Source: Streptomyces sp. NBC_01255 (lineage in GTDB: Bacteria > Actinomycetota > Actinomycetes > Streptomycetales > Streptomycetaceae). Taken from it: a DNA stretch of 64,000 bases. Positions 1 through 9,462 of this stretch are shown in pieces. The notes under the pieces are model-generated. The model had not been told where the DNA came from. It searched no databases and saw only the letters and a program-made list of their open reading frames with translations. Numbering within the stretch: position 1 is the stretch's first letter; every line of letters starts with the position of its first letter. Location: the NCBI RefSeq assembly GCF_036226445.1, contig NZ_CP108474.1:1860001-1924000 (forward strand). Direction: 5' to 3'. The position numbers and the translations under genes were made by a program.

Positions 1-1171
1 CGCCGTGCAGGAGGACGCTGAGACCGACGGTGACCGCCACCACCCTGCCCAGCAGTTCCACCCCCGGGACGTGCTCCTCCACGACGAGCAGCGCCAGGAC
101 CACGGACGCGAGCCCGCGCGGCCCGAACCAGCCGATGTACGCCACCGTGGGCGGCCGCAGCCCGCTCCCGGCGAGCGAGAGAGCCACGGGCAGCATCCTG
201 ACCACGGTGAGACTGAGCACCGCGTACAGGATGATCCGCCAGCTCAAGTGCTCCAGTGCGGGGCCGAGCAGCACCGCCCCGAAGACGAGAAGGCTGATCG
301 CGGCGAGGAGCCCCCCGAGGTTCTCGGTGAACTCGGCAGTGCGGTCCGGCTGCCCCTTCTCGCTGTCGGCCCTGTGACGGCGCAGGGCGAACCCGCAGGC
401 GAACCCGGCCACCCAGGCGGCGATGAAGCCGCTGCCGTCCGTCACCACGGCGAGTTCGTACGCCCCGGCCGCGACGGCCGGCAGATAGACCTGCCGCCAC
501 TGCCCCGTGATCCAGCCCCTGGCCCGGGACCACTGCAGAAGCCGGCCACCCACCCACCCGACCAGCAGGCCCAGTGCGGTGCTCAGCACCAGGGCGCGCC
601 AGAAGACACCCGCCACGCCCTCCTCCGCGTAGTGGGTGCCAGGGATGGCTGCCAGGAACAGGAGGAAGAAGGGCAGCACCATGCCGTCGTTCAGGCCGCT
701 CTCGACATTCAGCCCGTGCCGTACGACGGCCGGCACACGGGGGTGCGAGATGGCGGTCTTCCCGAGGGCGGCGTCGGTCGGGGCGAGGATGGCGCCGACG
801 AGGGCGAGCTCCCACATCGTCAGCCCCGGCAGCAGAGGCCAGGCGAGCAGCCAACCGGCCCCGATGCTCAGCGGCAGTCCGATGCCCAGCAGACGCCCGG
901 GGAGGAATCCGCCGGTCCGAAGGTCCCTTCTGCGCACCGTCATGGCATCGGTGAACAACACCAGAGCCAGGGTGACTTCGAGAAGCGCGACGATCGGCGC
1001 GGCGTCTTGCGTCAGGTCGATGATGTCCAGCACCGCGGGCCCGAGAAGGATGCCCGCGCCGACGAACACCATCGCCGACGAGATCGGTGTCGAGGACAGC
1101 CGACGCGAGCCCAGTGCGTATGCGGCGGTGACGGCCGCCACCGCCGCGCCGGTCCAGGCACCACTGCTCAT
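1..1171 (-). CDS. CPA1-family cation/proton antiporter, 3' end cut by window edge
   Basis: Integral membrane antiporter expected to exchange Na+ or K+ for protons. The frame runs open from an ATG at 1171 to the left edge, giving about 390 residues and no stop, so the C-terminus is missing. Alternating hydrophobic segments fill the whole translation. Residues near 131-135 read APTDA, residues 157-162 read ESGLND (the Asn-Asp pair of CPA1 antiporters), and near the cut end there is YIGWFGPRGLAS, a hallmark of NhaP/CPA1 proteins. GGAGGA lies just upstream of the ATG and fixes the start. It is transcribed away from the glucan locus and is separated from it by a hairpin. The ion carried cannot be told from sequence. 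Confidence 0.85.
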   Translation of the reverse strand, partial: MSSGAWTGAAVAAVTAAYALGSRRLSSTPISSAMVFVGAGILLGPAVLDIIDLTQDAAPIVALLEVTLALVLFTDAMTVRRRDLRTGGFLPGRLLGIGLPLSIGAGWLLAWPLLPGLTMWELALVGAILAPTDAALGKTAISHPRVPAVVRHGLNVESGLNDGMVLPFFLLFLAAIPGTHYAEEGVAGVFWRALVLSTALGLLVGWVGGRLLQWSRARGWITGQWRQVYLPAVAAGAYELAVVTDGSGFIAAWVAGFACGFALRRHRADSEKGQPDRTAEFTENLGGLLAAISLLVFGAVLLGPALEHLSWRIILYAVLSLTVVRMLPVALSLAGSGLRPPTVAYIGWFGPRGLASVVLALLVVEEHVPGVELLGRVVAVTVGLSVLLHG

Positions 1172-1353
1172 GTTCCAGTCCTCCGGATGCTCGCCCGTGC
1201 CCCCTTCTACAGGTCGGCGAAGAGCTGTCCGCCGACATCCACGGGGACACGCCGGACAGCACCGCCCATCCGCACACCGATCTGATCCAGTGAGCGGGCG
1301 CCCGCCGCTCGATGCGGTGGGCGCCGGTGTTCTCGTTGCCGGGCAGAGCCCGT
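1172..1353. other. intergenic region with inverted repeat and hairpin
   Basis: No gene seen. An 8-bp inverted repeat (GCTGTCCG at 1224-1231, CGGACAGC at 1253-1260) lies upstream of the antiporter and could be an operator or a leader hairpin. A second, stronger hairpin at 1297-1325 is listed separately as terminator. Confidence 0.4.
1297..1325 (-). terminator. hairpin terminator after distal glucanase gene
   Basis: Twelve-base arms (1297-1308 and 1314-1325) pair with a single G-U wobble around a 5-base loop, about 30 bases downstream of the 1354 stop codon. There is no T run, as is common in Streptomyces. Confidence 0.6.
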
Positions 1354-4300
1354 TCAGCAGGGGTTGACGGTGATCTTGAAGTTGGTCGTGTTCCGGATGT
1401 TCTCGACGTTGTCCTGCATGCGCAGGCAGTTGAAGGTCGCCTCGCCGACGGGCGGGCCCTGGCCGGGCTCGGGCATCTCGTTGGCCCAGACGCCGATGCC
1501 GGACTTGGCGTCCCAGGCGTCACCGCTCCGCTTCGCGCCGGTGATGGAGATGTCGGTGAAGACGGTGTCCTTCACGGGGTTCTCTGGCTGCGAGCCGGTG
1601 TACTTCGTCTGGAACATGATCCCGCTGTACGTGGGATCCACGATGTCCACGTGGCTGACCCGGATTCCCTGGAAGACCTTCGAGGCGGAGAACAGCCAGA
1701 TGCCGGGGAAGGCCTGGTTGCCCCAGAAGTGACCGCCGGACCGGACGATCGAGATGTTCTCGAAGTTCGTCGGGATGGTCCCGAAGCCGTTCATCGGGTA
1801 GCCGAAGTCCAGCGAGGAGATCGTGATGCCGGAGTAGACGAGGGTGTCGGCGATGTGGATGTTGCGGAAGGTGTTGTTGTAGCCGCCGTACACCGCGACA
1901 CCCGCGGCCCGCCAGGTGAGCGTGGAGGTCAGGTTCTCGTAGACGTTGTTCTTCATGTCCGCGCCGCCGGCGTCGATCGCCGAGAAGAGCGCGAAGCTGT
2001 CGTCGCCGGTGGCCCGGGCGTCGTTGTGGGCCACCAGGTTGTCCGTGGACCCGTTGGTCATGTTGATGCCGTCGGCGAACATGTTCCGGATCCGGGAGTT
2101 CTTGATCGTGATCCGGTCGGTGTTGGTGCCCCAGTACAGGCAGACCATGTGCTCGTTCCAGATGTCGGCGATGACGATGTCGGCGACGTTCTGGAAGTCG
2201 AAGACCTTGCCCGGGCCGTCGATTCGGGTGACGTAGTTGCCGAAGTAGGCGAAGCCCTTGAAGAGCGAGCCGTTCGCCGTGGCCTCGGCGCGGAAGCCTA
2301 TGTCGGTGTTGTCCTGCGTGGTGGGCGCGTGGAACTTCGTGTACCAGGGGCCGGCGCCGACGACCTTGACCGCCTTGCCGTAGACCTGGAACTTGCTGGA
2401 GGTCTGATAGTCACCGGGCGGCAGGTAGACGCCGACGAGTTTGCCGGTGGTGTCCATGCGGACCTTGTCGAGCGCGTTCTGCACGTCCTGGTGCGTGAAG
2501 CCGGCCGGCACCGTGTACGTGGCCGGGTCCGGGTTGGCGACCGGCGCGACCTGCTCCAGGTCGACGAAGTCGATCGCGTAGTGGGCGGCGGAGTTCGCGG
2601 CGTCCTTCTGCAGCCTGATCCTGCTGCCGGCGGGAACGGTCTCGCCGAACATCAGGTGCGCCTCGTCGTAGATGTGGCGCGGGGCACCGGAGCCCGGGTC
2701 GTTGCCGGGACCGGCCTCGGCGCCGTACAGCCAGGAGTACTTCGAGGTGAGCGGCAGGGCCTTCTTGAACACGCCGTCGACGTAGACGTTGACGGTGGAG
2801 TCGATGCCGCCGCCACCCGGGGCGTCCGGGAGGGAGAAGCGGGTGACGAGGGTGTTGGTGGCGGCGCGGGTGGTGAACTCGACGTACTCGCCGGTCGAGT
2901 CCAGGGTGACGGCCTTGCGGCCGGACGCCTCACCGGCGATGTCGCCCACGGTCCGGTTGGGGCCGACGACGGCCGCTCCGCCGCCGGCGGTGCCGTCCTC
3001 CGCCTCGTACATCGTGTACGGCATGTCGGCGCCGCGTCCGACGAACAGCGGCTGCGTCCGGGTGTTGTTCTCGCGCTTGACCGGCAGTTCGTTCGCATCG
3101 TCGGCGAGGACGGTCCTGACGGTGTACGAGCCGTTCACGGCGGTCCACGTGCCGAGGCTCACCTCGGCGGCAGCTCCGGGTGCCAGCGCTCCGCTGTGGG
3201 CCCCGGTCAGCGTCCTGACGACGCCGCCCTGTGCGTCGACCAGCTCCAGCGTGACGCCGTGGCCGCCGCCCGCGGTCGCCTCGGTGCCCTGGTTCCTCAC
3301 CGCGACCTTGAACGTCACGGCGTCGCCGGCGGTCGGGCTCGACGGGACGGTCGTCACCGAGGTGGCGACGAGGTCCGCGCTCGCGACCGGCTTGACCACG
3401 AGTGCGGTGGGCCGGGTGTAGCTGTTGTTGGTCTCGTTCTGCTCCAGGACCTGGTTCGCCTCGTCCGCGACCGCGCCGAGCTCGTAGGAGCCCGATGCGC
3501 GCACGCCGAGGGAGACCGGGACGGTGGCCTGCTCACCGGGGGCCAGGGCCGGGGCCTGCCCGGTCGCGACCTTGGTGCCGCCGAGGCGGACGGCGACCTT
3601 GCTCGCCGGTGCGGCGGCCGTTCCGTCGTTGCGGACGACGGCGGAGACGGTGATCTCGTCGTCCTCATCCGGCGAGGCGGGCTCCGTGGACAGTCCGGTG
3701 ACGGTGAGGTCCGGGTTGGGCGCGGGCACCCCGACGACCTGGAACTCGGCGATCTGGCCGGCGGGCGCACCGGAGTTGGCGGTGAACCTGAGCCGGACGT
3801 CCGCCAGCCGCTCGGTCAGCGGGATGGTGACGGTGTTGCCGCTCGCGGGGTCGAAGGCGTGGCTCTTGGCCGCGATCTCGCTCGTGAAGCCGGTGGCGCT
3901 CTGCTCGCGGCCGAGGACCTCGATGGTCTGGGTGCGGGCCTGCCAGGCCTGGGCGGGGTTGAGCTTGAGCACGAGCTTGTCGAGGTCGGCGTTGGCGCCG
4001 AGCTTGACGGTGAGGGTCTGCGGGTAGGTGCCGCCCGCGCCCTCCCAGTAGGTGGCGGTGTCGTTGTCGTTGGCGTTGCCCGCGACGAAGGTCCCCGTGG
4101 TCGAGGACGCCTCGACGGACTTGCCGACGGCGAGGTCGGATCCGTTCCCGCCGCTTCCGTTGCGGGTGACGCTGCCGGAGGTGACGGAGGTGTTGCCCGC
4201 CGCGTCCCTGGCCACCACGTGGTACGTCACGGTGGCGCTCGCCGGCTGGGTGTCGGTGTACGTGGTGACGGTGCCCGCGACGCTGCCGCGCAGGACGTTG

Positions 4301-5643
4301 TTCGCGTAGACGTCGTAGGCCGTGACGCCCCTGTTGTCGGTGGAGGCGTTCCAGGCGAGTGTGACCTGGCCGTTCGTGGGTTCGGTGAATCCCAGGTTCG
4401 CGGGGGCGGTCGGGGCCTGGGTGTCGCCGCCGTCGCCGATGCGGGTGACGGTGTTGCTGTCACCGGACTGGTTGCCGGCCGCGTCCTTCGCGCGGACCCG
4501 GTACGAGACCGTCTGGTCCGCCGGCCGGTTGTCGGTGAAGGTCGTGACGTCGCCGGCGACGGTGGTGAGCAGGACGTTGTTGGCGTAGATGTCGTACGCC
4601 GTGACGCCCTCGTTGTCGGTCGAGGCGTTCCAGGCGAGCTTGACCTGCCCGGTGGCGGGCTGGGTGTAGGTCAGGTTCGCGGGGGCGGTCGGGGCCTGGG
4701 TGTCGCCGGTGGCCGGGCCGTAGATCTCCAGCTCGGATATCTGGGCGGCGGGCTGGACGGTGTTCGCGGTCACCAGGACGCGCACGTAGCGGGTGGTGGT
4801 GGAGTCCAGGGTGATCGTCGCGGTGTTGTCGTTGCCCGCGTCGAAGGCGTAGGCCCGGGAAGCCGAGAGGTCGGTGAACGCGGTGCCGTCGGTGCTGCCC
4901 TGGATCTTCAGGGTCTGGCTGCGGGCGCCCCAGCCGGCGGGCAGTTTGAGGACGACCCGGTTGACGGCCACGGCGGCGCGGAGGTCGGCCTGGAGCCATT
5001 GCGGCAGGGCGTTGTTGGCGCTCTCCCAGTAGCTGGCCCGGTTGCCGTCGTTGGCGTTGGGCGCGGCGTACACCTCGGCGTGGCTGCCGGCGGTGAGGGT
5101 CTTGCCGGCGGCGAGGTTCGCCGAGGAGCCCTCGGCGGCGTGCACCTCCAGTTCGGAGAGCTGCGCCGCCTGCCAGGTCGTGTTCGCGGTGATGGCGACA
5201 CGGACGAAACGGGTCTGCGTGGCCGGGAAGGCGACGGTGACCGTGTTGGCCGAACCGGGGCTGAAGGTGTAGGTGGCGGAGCTCTTCAGGGTGGTGAAGC
5301 TGGTGCCGTCGGCGCTGCCCTGGATGGACAGGGTCTGGTTCCGGGCCTCCCAGCCGGCGGGCAGCTTCAGCACGACCTCGTCGACGCGGGTCGCGGTGCC
5401 GAGGTCGGCCTGGACCCACTGGGGCAGGGAGGTGCCGGCGCTTTCCCAGTACGAGCCCTGGTCGCCGTCGGTGATGTTGCCGGCGGAGTAGCCGGACTGG
5501 GCGCTGCTGGAGGAGGCGGTGTCACCGAGCGCGATGTTGGGCCCGCCGGCCGCGTGGGCGGCCGTCAGGGGGCCGCCCAGTGCCAGCAGGCTCGTCGCGA
5601 TCGCGGCGCTCAGGCACCGTGATCGCCAGGTGGGGGTTCTCAT
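1354..5643 (-). CDS. secreted multidomain GH87-like alpha-1,3-glucanase (mycodextranase type), 1429 aa
   Basis: Predicted extracellular glycan-degrading enzyme. Start chosen at ATG 5643, behind GAGG and a clear signal peptide (RSRCLSAAIA... ending AHAA, about 33 residues); an upstream in-frame extension lacks this. Order of domains: two discoidin/F5-8C-type carbohydrate modules (about 35-290), two fibronectin type III repeats each starting DTQAPTAPANL (about 295-475), a third discoidin-type module (about 480-615), two CARDB-like repeats (about 620-840), a CBM35/CBM6-like module with YEAED (about 845-1010), then a right-handed beta-helix to the end. The helix holds Asp1191 in ADGIN and Asp1214-Asp1215 in TGDDS, the acid triad layout of GH87. 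Substrate (alpha-1,3-glucan or nigeran) is inferred from the family. Separated from its upstream paralogue by a terminator. Confidence 0.78.
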   Translation of the reverse strand: MRTPTWRSRCLSAAIATSLLALGGPLTAAHAAGGPNIALGDTASSSSAQSGYSAGNITDGDQGSYWESAGTSLPQWVQADLGTATRVDEVVLKLPAGWEARNQTLSIQGSADGTSFTTLKSSATYTFSPGSANTVTVAFPATQTRFVRVAITANTTWQAAQLSELEVHAAEGSSANLAAGKTLTAGSHAEVYAAPNANDGNRASYWESANNALPQWLQADLRAAVAVNRVVLKLPAGWGARSQTLKIQGSTDGTAFTDLSASRAYAFDAGNDNTATITLDSTTTRYVRVLVTANTVQPAAQISELEIYGPATGDTQAPTAPANLTYTQPATGQVKLAWNASTDNEGVTAYDIYANNVLLTTVAGDVTTFTDNRPADQTVSYRVRAKDAAGNQSGDSNTVTRIGDGGDTQAPTAPANLGFTEPTNGQVTLAWNASTDNRGVTAYDVYANNVLRGSVAGTVTTYTDTQPASATVTYHVVARDAAGNTSVTSGSVTRNGSGGNGSDLAVGKSVEASSTTGTFVAGNANDNDTATYWEGAGGTYPQTLTVKLGANADLDKLVLKLNPAQAWQARTQTIEVLGREQSATGFTSEIAAKSHAFDPASGNTVTIPLTERLADVRLRFTANSGAPAGQIAEFQVVGVPAPNPDLTVTGLSTEPASPDEDDEITVSAVVRNDGTAAAPASKVAVRLGGTKVATGQAPALAPGEQATVPVSLGVRASGSYELGAVADEANQVLEQNETNNSYTRPTALVVKPVASADLVATSVTTVPSSPTAGDAVTFKVAVRNQGTEATAGGGHGVTLELVDAQGGVVRTLTGAHSGALAPGAAAEVSLGTWTAVNGSYTVRTVLADDANELPVKRENNTRTQPLFVGRGADMPYTMYEAEDGTAGGGAAVVGPNRTVGDIAGEASGRKAVTLDSTGEYVEFTTRAATNTLVTRFSLPDAPGGGGIDSTVNVYVDGVFKKALPLTSKYSWLYGAEAGPGNDPGSGAPRHIYDEAHLMFGETVPAGSRIRLQKDAANSAAHYAIDFVDLEQVAPVANPDPATYTVPAGFTHQDVQNALDKVRMDTTGKLVGVYLPPGDYQTSSKFQVYGKAVKVVGAGPWYTKFHAPTTQDNTDIGFRAEATANGSLFKGFAYFGNYVTRIDGPGKVFDFQNVADIVIADIWNEHMVCLYWGTNTDRITIKNSRIRNMFADGINMTNGSTDNLVAHNDARATGDDSFALFSAIDAGGADMKNNVYENLTSTLTWRAAGVAVYGGYNNTFRNIHIADTLVYSGITISSLDFGYPMNGFGTIPTNFENISIVRSGGHFWGNQAFPGIWLFSASKVFQGIRVSHVDIVDPTYSGIMFQTKYTGSQPENPVKDTVFTDISITGAKRSGDAWDAKSGIGVWANEMPEPGQGPPVGEATFNCLRMQDNVENIRNTTNFKITVNPC

Positions 5644-5674
5644 CGTTCCTCGCTTCGTGGATGGCGGGGGGGTG

Positions 5675-5714
5675 CGGTGGGGACGCCGGGATGCGGAGCC
5701 GGGCGTCCCCACCG
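5675..5714 (-). terminator. hairpin between the two GH87-like genes
   Basis: Perfect 13-bp arms at 5675-5687 and 5702-5714 with a 14-base loop, directly after the 5726 stop. It suggests that the two glucanase genes are transcribed separately or with strong attenuation. Confidence 0.7.
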
Positions 5715-5725
5715 GTGGCGGGGCG

Positions 5726-8700
5726 TCAGCCCTGGTTGAAGACGAACTGCGTGCCGGGCTGCGAGCAGACGTCGCCCTTGGCCGAGTTCGTGACGGTGAC
5801 GTCCGTCAGCGTGGCGCTGCCGCGCGCGCCGCCCATCGCGAGGATTCCGCAGCCGTTGAGCGACTTGTCGATGCGTACGTTCGTGACCTTGACGTTCGGC
5901 ATGGCGCCGCCGCCGGTCTTGAACTGGATGCCGTCGTACGTCGACTCGTGGATGTCGGTGTCCCGGATGGTGACGCCCGGGATGTCGGGCCCCTGGGCGA
6001 AGAGGGTGATGGCGCCGAACTCCTGGTCCTCGTTCCAGAAGGCTCCGCCCGTGCGGTACAGGGCGTTGTTGGCGATCAGGGTCTGTCCGGAGAAGGGGAT
6101 CGGGTCGTGGTCGGTGGCGAGCATGATCCCCGGGTAGTTCATGGTGTCGGCGACGACGTTGTTCTCGATCGTGTTGCCGTAGCCGCCGTAGACCGCGATG
6201 CCGTTGGCACGCCACGGGAGCTGGACGGTGTTGTTGCGGAAGTGGTTGTCGTGGCCGACGTCCACCGAGGTGTCCTTCACGTACTTGTTGGCCCACACCG
6301 CGAGGGCGTCGTCGCCGGTGTTGCGGAAGGACGAGTTGTAGACGGTGGAGTTGCGGGTGCCGTTGGAGAAGTTGACGCCGTCGGCGTAGGTGTTGCGGAT
6401 CCGCATGCCGCTGAACTCCAGGCCGTCACCGGGACCCCACAGCTCGGGGATGTTGGAGTAGTCGCGGCCGACCCAGGCGGCGACGTTGGCGTGCTCGATC
6501 CAGACGTTCCCGATCTTCGTGTTCTTGCCGAAGCGTCCGTTGAGCCCGACGCCTCCCTCGGCGTTGCCGTCGCCGCCCCGGATGGTGCCGGAGCCGAAGA
6601 TGGCGATGTCCGAGATCTTGGTGTTGTCGTCGATGTCGAAGCCGAAGTTGCCCTCGTGCGGGTGGTTGATCCCGTTCGCCAGGTGCGGCGGGGTCAGCGT
6701 GTAGAGCTGGGAGTGCCACATGCCGGCGCCTCGGATGGTGACGTCCCGGATGCCGACCTGGTTGTGGGTGCCCCGGTTCAGGGGGTCGTCGGTGAGGATC
6801 TTCTGCTCCTGGCGCCACTGGCCCGCCGGGATCCACACACAGGGGATCTCGCCCTTCTGATCGGCGGTGACGGCGCGCTGGAGGGCGTCGGTGTCGTCGA
6901 TGCCGTCGTTGGGGACCGCCCCGTACGTGGTGATCGAGACGCACTCCGCGGGCTTCGCGGCCGGCGGGGCGACCTGCTCCAGGTCGATCAGGTCGACGAT
7001 GTAGAAGGCGGCGGTGTCGCCCGCGTCGCGCTGGAGGCGGAACTTCGTGCCGGCCGGGTAGGACTGGGTCAGCAGGGCGTGGGACTCGTCGAAGAGACGC
7101 CGCGCGTCACCGCCCGGGGTGTTGGTGAGCCCCTCCGGCTGGTCGGTGGTGCCGTAGAGCCAGCTGTGCTTGGAGGAGAGGGTCAGCTTCCGCACGAACT
7201 GCCCGTTCGCGTACAGGCTCAGTGTGGCCTCCTGGCCACCGCCGCCCGGGGCGTCCGGTATCGAGTTCCGTACGACGACGGAGTTCGCGGCGCCGGCGGA
7301 GGTGAACTCCACGTAGTCGCCCGTGGTGTTGAGGCGTACCGACTCGCGGCCCGAGGATTCGGTGGCGAAGTTGGTGTGGCCGAACGGGCGGGTGGAGTCG
7401 GTGTACAGGAGCGTGCCGCGGTACGCCGCGTCCTCCGCCTCGTACTCCGTGTACGGGACGGCGGCGCCGCGCCCCACGACGAGGGATCGGCCGAAGACGT
7501 TGTTGTTCTCGTTCGTCTCGGTGACGGTGCCGGTGGCGTCGGCGGTCGCGGTCAGCGTGACGCCGCCGTCGGTGGCCGTCCAGGTGCCGGTCAGGGCGAC
7601 GTCGGCGGTGTCCCCCGCGGCGATGGCCGGGGTCGTGCCCGACAGGGTGGTCGGACCCACCGTGAGGCGCGTGACGCTGCCGGCCGGGACGGCGGACGTA
7701 CCGCGGTTCCTGACGGCGACCGTGAAGGAGACGGGCGCCCCGACCGCGGGTGTGGCCGGGTTCGGGGTGATGCCGGTGACCGTCAGGTCCGGGCCCGGGG
7801 TCTGCGTGACGTTCAACCTGTCCGTGGCGGTACGGCTGTTGTTGCCGTTGTCGAGCTCGGGCACCGTGTCGGTCGGGTCGACGGCCGCCGAGACGGTGTA
7901 GGAGCCCATCGGGCGCTTGCCGATGGCGACGTTCACGGTCGTCGACTGGCCCGCGGCGAGCGCGGGTACGGGGGCGGAGCCGGCGACGGTGCCCTCGGCG
8001 CTGACGTTCACCGTGGTCGCCGCGGCCGGGGCGGTGCCGGCGTTGCGTACGGTGACCTTGGCGGTCACGTCGTCGGCTTCGGACGGGGTGGCCGGTTCCC
8101 AGGTGAGCTCGTTGACGACGAAGTCCGGGGCGGGCGCCGCCTTGCCGAGCACCTGGACCTCCGCCACCTGGACACCGGGTGCGCCGGTGTTGGAGAAGCC
8201 GGTCAGCCGCAGGTCGGACACGCGGCCGGTGACGGGGATGGTGACGGTGTTCTGGCCTGCGGACGGGCTGAAGGCGTAGTCGGCGCGCGGCTTCAGGGTG
8301 GTGAAGGCCGAGTCCGCCGAGGCGCGGCCGAGGACTTCCAGGGACTGGTTACGGGGGCCCCAGGCGGAGTCCGGGTCGAGCTTGACGACGACGGCCTCGA
8401 TGTCGGCGTCCGAGCCGAGCTTGACCGTGAGTCCGCTGGGGAAGCCCGCCGACTCCCAGTAGGTGGAGGTGCTGTCGTCATTGGCGTTGCCGGCCACGTA
8501 GTTCTGCGTCGTGGACGTCGCCTCGATCGGCTTGTTCCGCGCCAGGTTCGTGCCGGTGACCGGCGGCGGGTCGCCCGGGTCGCCGCCCCCGGCCTCCCCG
8601 TAGACCTCCAGCTCGGAGAGCTGCGCGGCGTTCCAGGCCGTGTTGGACGCCACCTGGACCCGTACGAAGCGAGCTGTGGCCGAAGGCAGGTCGATGTTCA

Positions 8701-9103
8701 CCGTGTTCGCGGCGGACGGGGCGAACGACCGGGCCTGGGCGGCGGTGAGGGTGCTGAACGTGCTGCCGTCGGCGCTGCCGAGGACGGCGAGGGACTGGTT
8801 GCGTGCCTCCCAGCCGGTGGGCAGCTTGAGCGCGAGGCGGTCGAGGTCGACCTGGGTGCCCAGATCGACCTGCACCCACTGCGGGAACGAGCCCAACGGG
8901 CCTTCCCAGTACGACTGCTGGCTTCCGTCGGTGACGTTGGAGGCCGGGTAGCCGCCGTTCGCGCCGCCGGCCGTCGCCGCTCTGCCGAGGGCGAGGTTGG
9001 TCTCGCCCGCGGCCTGCGCGGGGACGGGGAGCAGTCCTACGGAGATCAGGCCCGCTGTCAGCAGACCGACCCCCAGCCGCCTGCTCGGATGTGTGCCTCT
9101 CAT
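5726..9103 (-). CDS. secreted multidomain GH87-like alpha-1,3-glucanase, 1125 aa
   Basis: Paralogue of the neighbouring 1429-residue protein but shorter: it lacks the fibronectin repeats and one discoidin module. ATG 9103 follows GGAGAGG; residues 1 to about 32 form a signal peptide ending PAQAA. Then come a discoidin-type module (TNLALGRAATAGG..., about 35-160), a second one (about 170-300), two CARDB-like repeats (about 305-530), a CBM35/CBM6-like module (YEAEDAAYRG, about 535-700) and a C-terminal beta-helix. Asp908 in ADGVN and Asp931-Asp932 in TGDDA sit at the same +23/+24 spacing as in the paralogue, as expected for GH87 catalytic acids. Predicted to cleave alpha-1,3-glucan outside the cell; endo or exo action is unknown. 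Confidence 0.78.
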   Translation of the reverse strand: MRGTHPSRRLGVGLLTAGLISVGLLPVPAQAAGETNLALGRAATAGGANGGYPASNVTDGSQQSYWEGPLGSFPQWVQVDLGTQVDLDRLALKLPTGWEARNQSLAVLGSADGSTFSTLTAAQARSFAPSAANTVNIDLPSATARFVRVQVASNTAWNAAQLSELEVYGEAGGGDPGDPPPVTGTNLARNKPIEATSTTQNYVAGNANDDSTSTYWESAGFPSGLTVKLGSDADIEAVVVKLDPDSAWGPRNQSLEVLGRASADSAFTTLKPRADYAFSPSAGQNTVTIPVTGRVSDLRLTGFSNTGAPGVQVAEVQVLGKAAPAPDFVVNELTWEPATPSEADDVTAKVTVRNAGTAPAAATTVNVSAEGTVAGSAPVPALAAGQSTTVNVAIGKRPMGSYTVSAAVDPTDTVPELDNGNNSRTATDRLNVTQTPGPDLTVTGITPNPATPAVGAPVSFTVAVRNRGTSAVPAGSVTRLTVGPTTLSGTTPAIAAGDTADVALTGTWTATDGGVTLTATADATGTVTETNENNNVFGRSLVVGRGAAVPYTEYEAEDAAYRGTLLYTDSTRPFGHTNFATESSGRESVRLNTTGDYVEFTSAGAANSVVVRNSIPDAPGGGGQEATLSLYANGQFVRKLTLSSKHSWLYGTTDQPEGLTNTPGGDARRLFDESHALLTQSYPAGTKFRLQRDAGDTAAFYIVDLIDLEQVAPPAAKPAECVSITTYGAVPNDGIDDTDALQRAVTADQKGEIPCVWIPAGQWRQEQKILTDDPLNRGTHNQVGIRDVTIRGAGMWHSQLYTLTPPHLANGINHPHEGNFGFDIDDNTKISDIAIFGSGTIRGGDGNAEGGVGLNGRFGKNTKIGNVWIEHANVAAWVGRDYSNIPELWGPGDGLEFSGMRIRNTYADGVNFSNGTRNSTVYNSSFRNTGDDALAVWANKYVKDTSVDVGHDNHFRNNTVQLPWRANGIAVYGGYGNTIENNVVADTMNYPGIMLATDHDPIPFSGQTLIANNALYRTGGAFWNEDQEFGAITLFAQGPDIPGVTIRDTDIHESTYDGIQFKTGGGAMPNVKVTNVRIDKSLNGCGILAMGGARGSATLTDVTVTNSAKGDVCSQPGTQFVFNQG

Positions 9104-9462
9104 GGTGACCTCTCCACGATGTGGGCAGGGCCCGTGACCCGTCGCCGTCCTGAGCAGCCCTCACCGGCGGACGCGCGAGGGAGCTCGGAGGAGTTCGACA
9201 GGGTCACGCGCCGGGAGCCCGACATGACTCCGACAAAGATCGAATGACAGCCAGCCATGTTCTTGAGTAACTCTGTGGCTCATTTGCGCTGTCAGCCCGC
9301 AAGGTTTCTACTGGATGACGACTTTGTCAACGGTCCCCGTCCACTCGCGAACAACCGACATCCTTCGGAAACGCCGACGGCACCGGTGTCCTAGCCGCTC
9401 GGGGCAGGGATACCGGTGCCGTCAGGTGATGGCTGTTCAGTTGTCGGGGCGCGCCCCCGGGA
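9104..9462. other. 359-bp intergenic region upstream of the GH87-like pair
   Basis: No gene seen. It holds the terminator of the LacI-type gene (9376-9423) and, closer to the glucanase, an inverted pair TTGCG (9284-9288) and CGCAA (9298-9302) related to the half-sites near the regulator gene. The promoter of the 9103 gene must lie here or upstream of it. Confidence 0.4.
9376..9423 (-). terminator. strong terminator of the LacI-type regulator gene
   Basis: Arms 9376-9391 and 9408-9423 pair over 16 bases (12 perfect plus 4 including one G-U) about 40 bases after the regulator stop codon. Confidence 0.75.

Noticed and set aside
1312..9247. Very long open frames on the plus strand opposite the two glucanase genes
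   Set aside because: Antisense shadows caused by extreme third-position GC; translations are Val/Gly/Asp-rich without domains, while the minus strand shows signal peptides and known modules.
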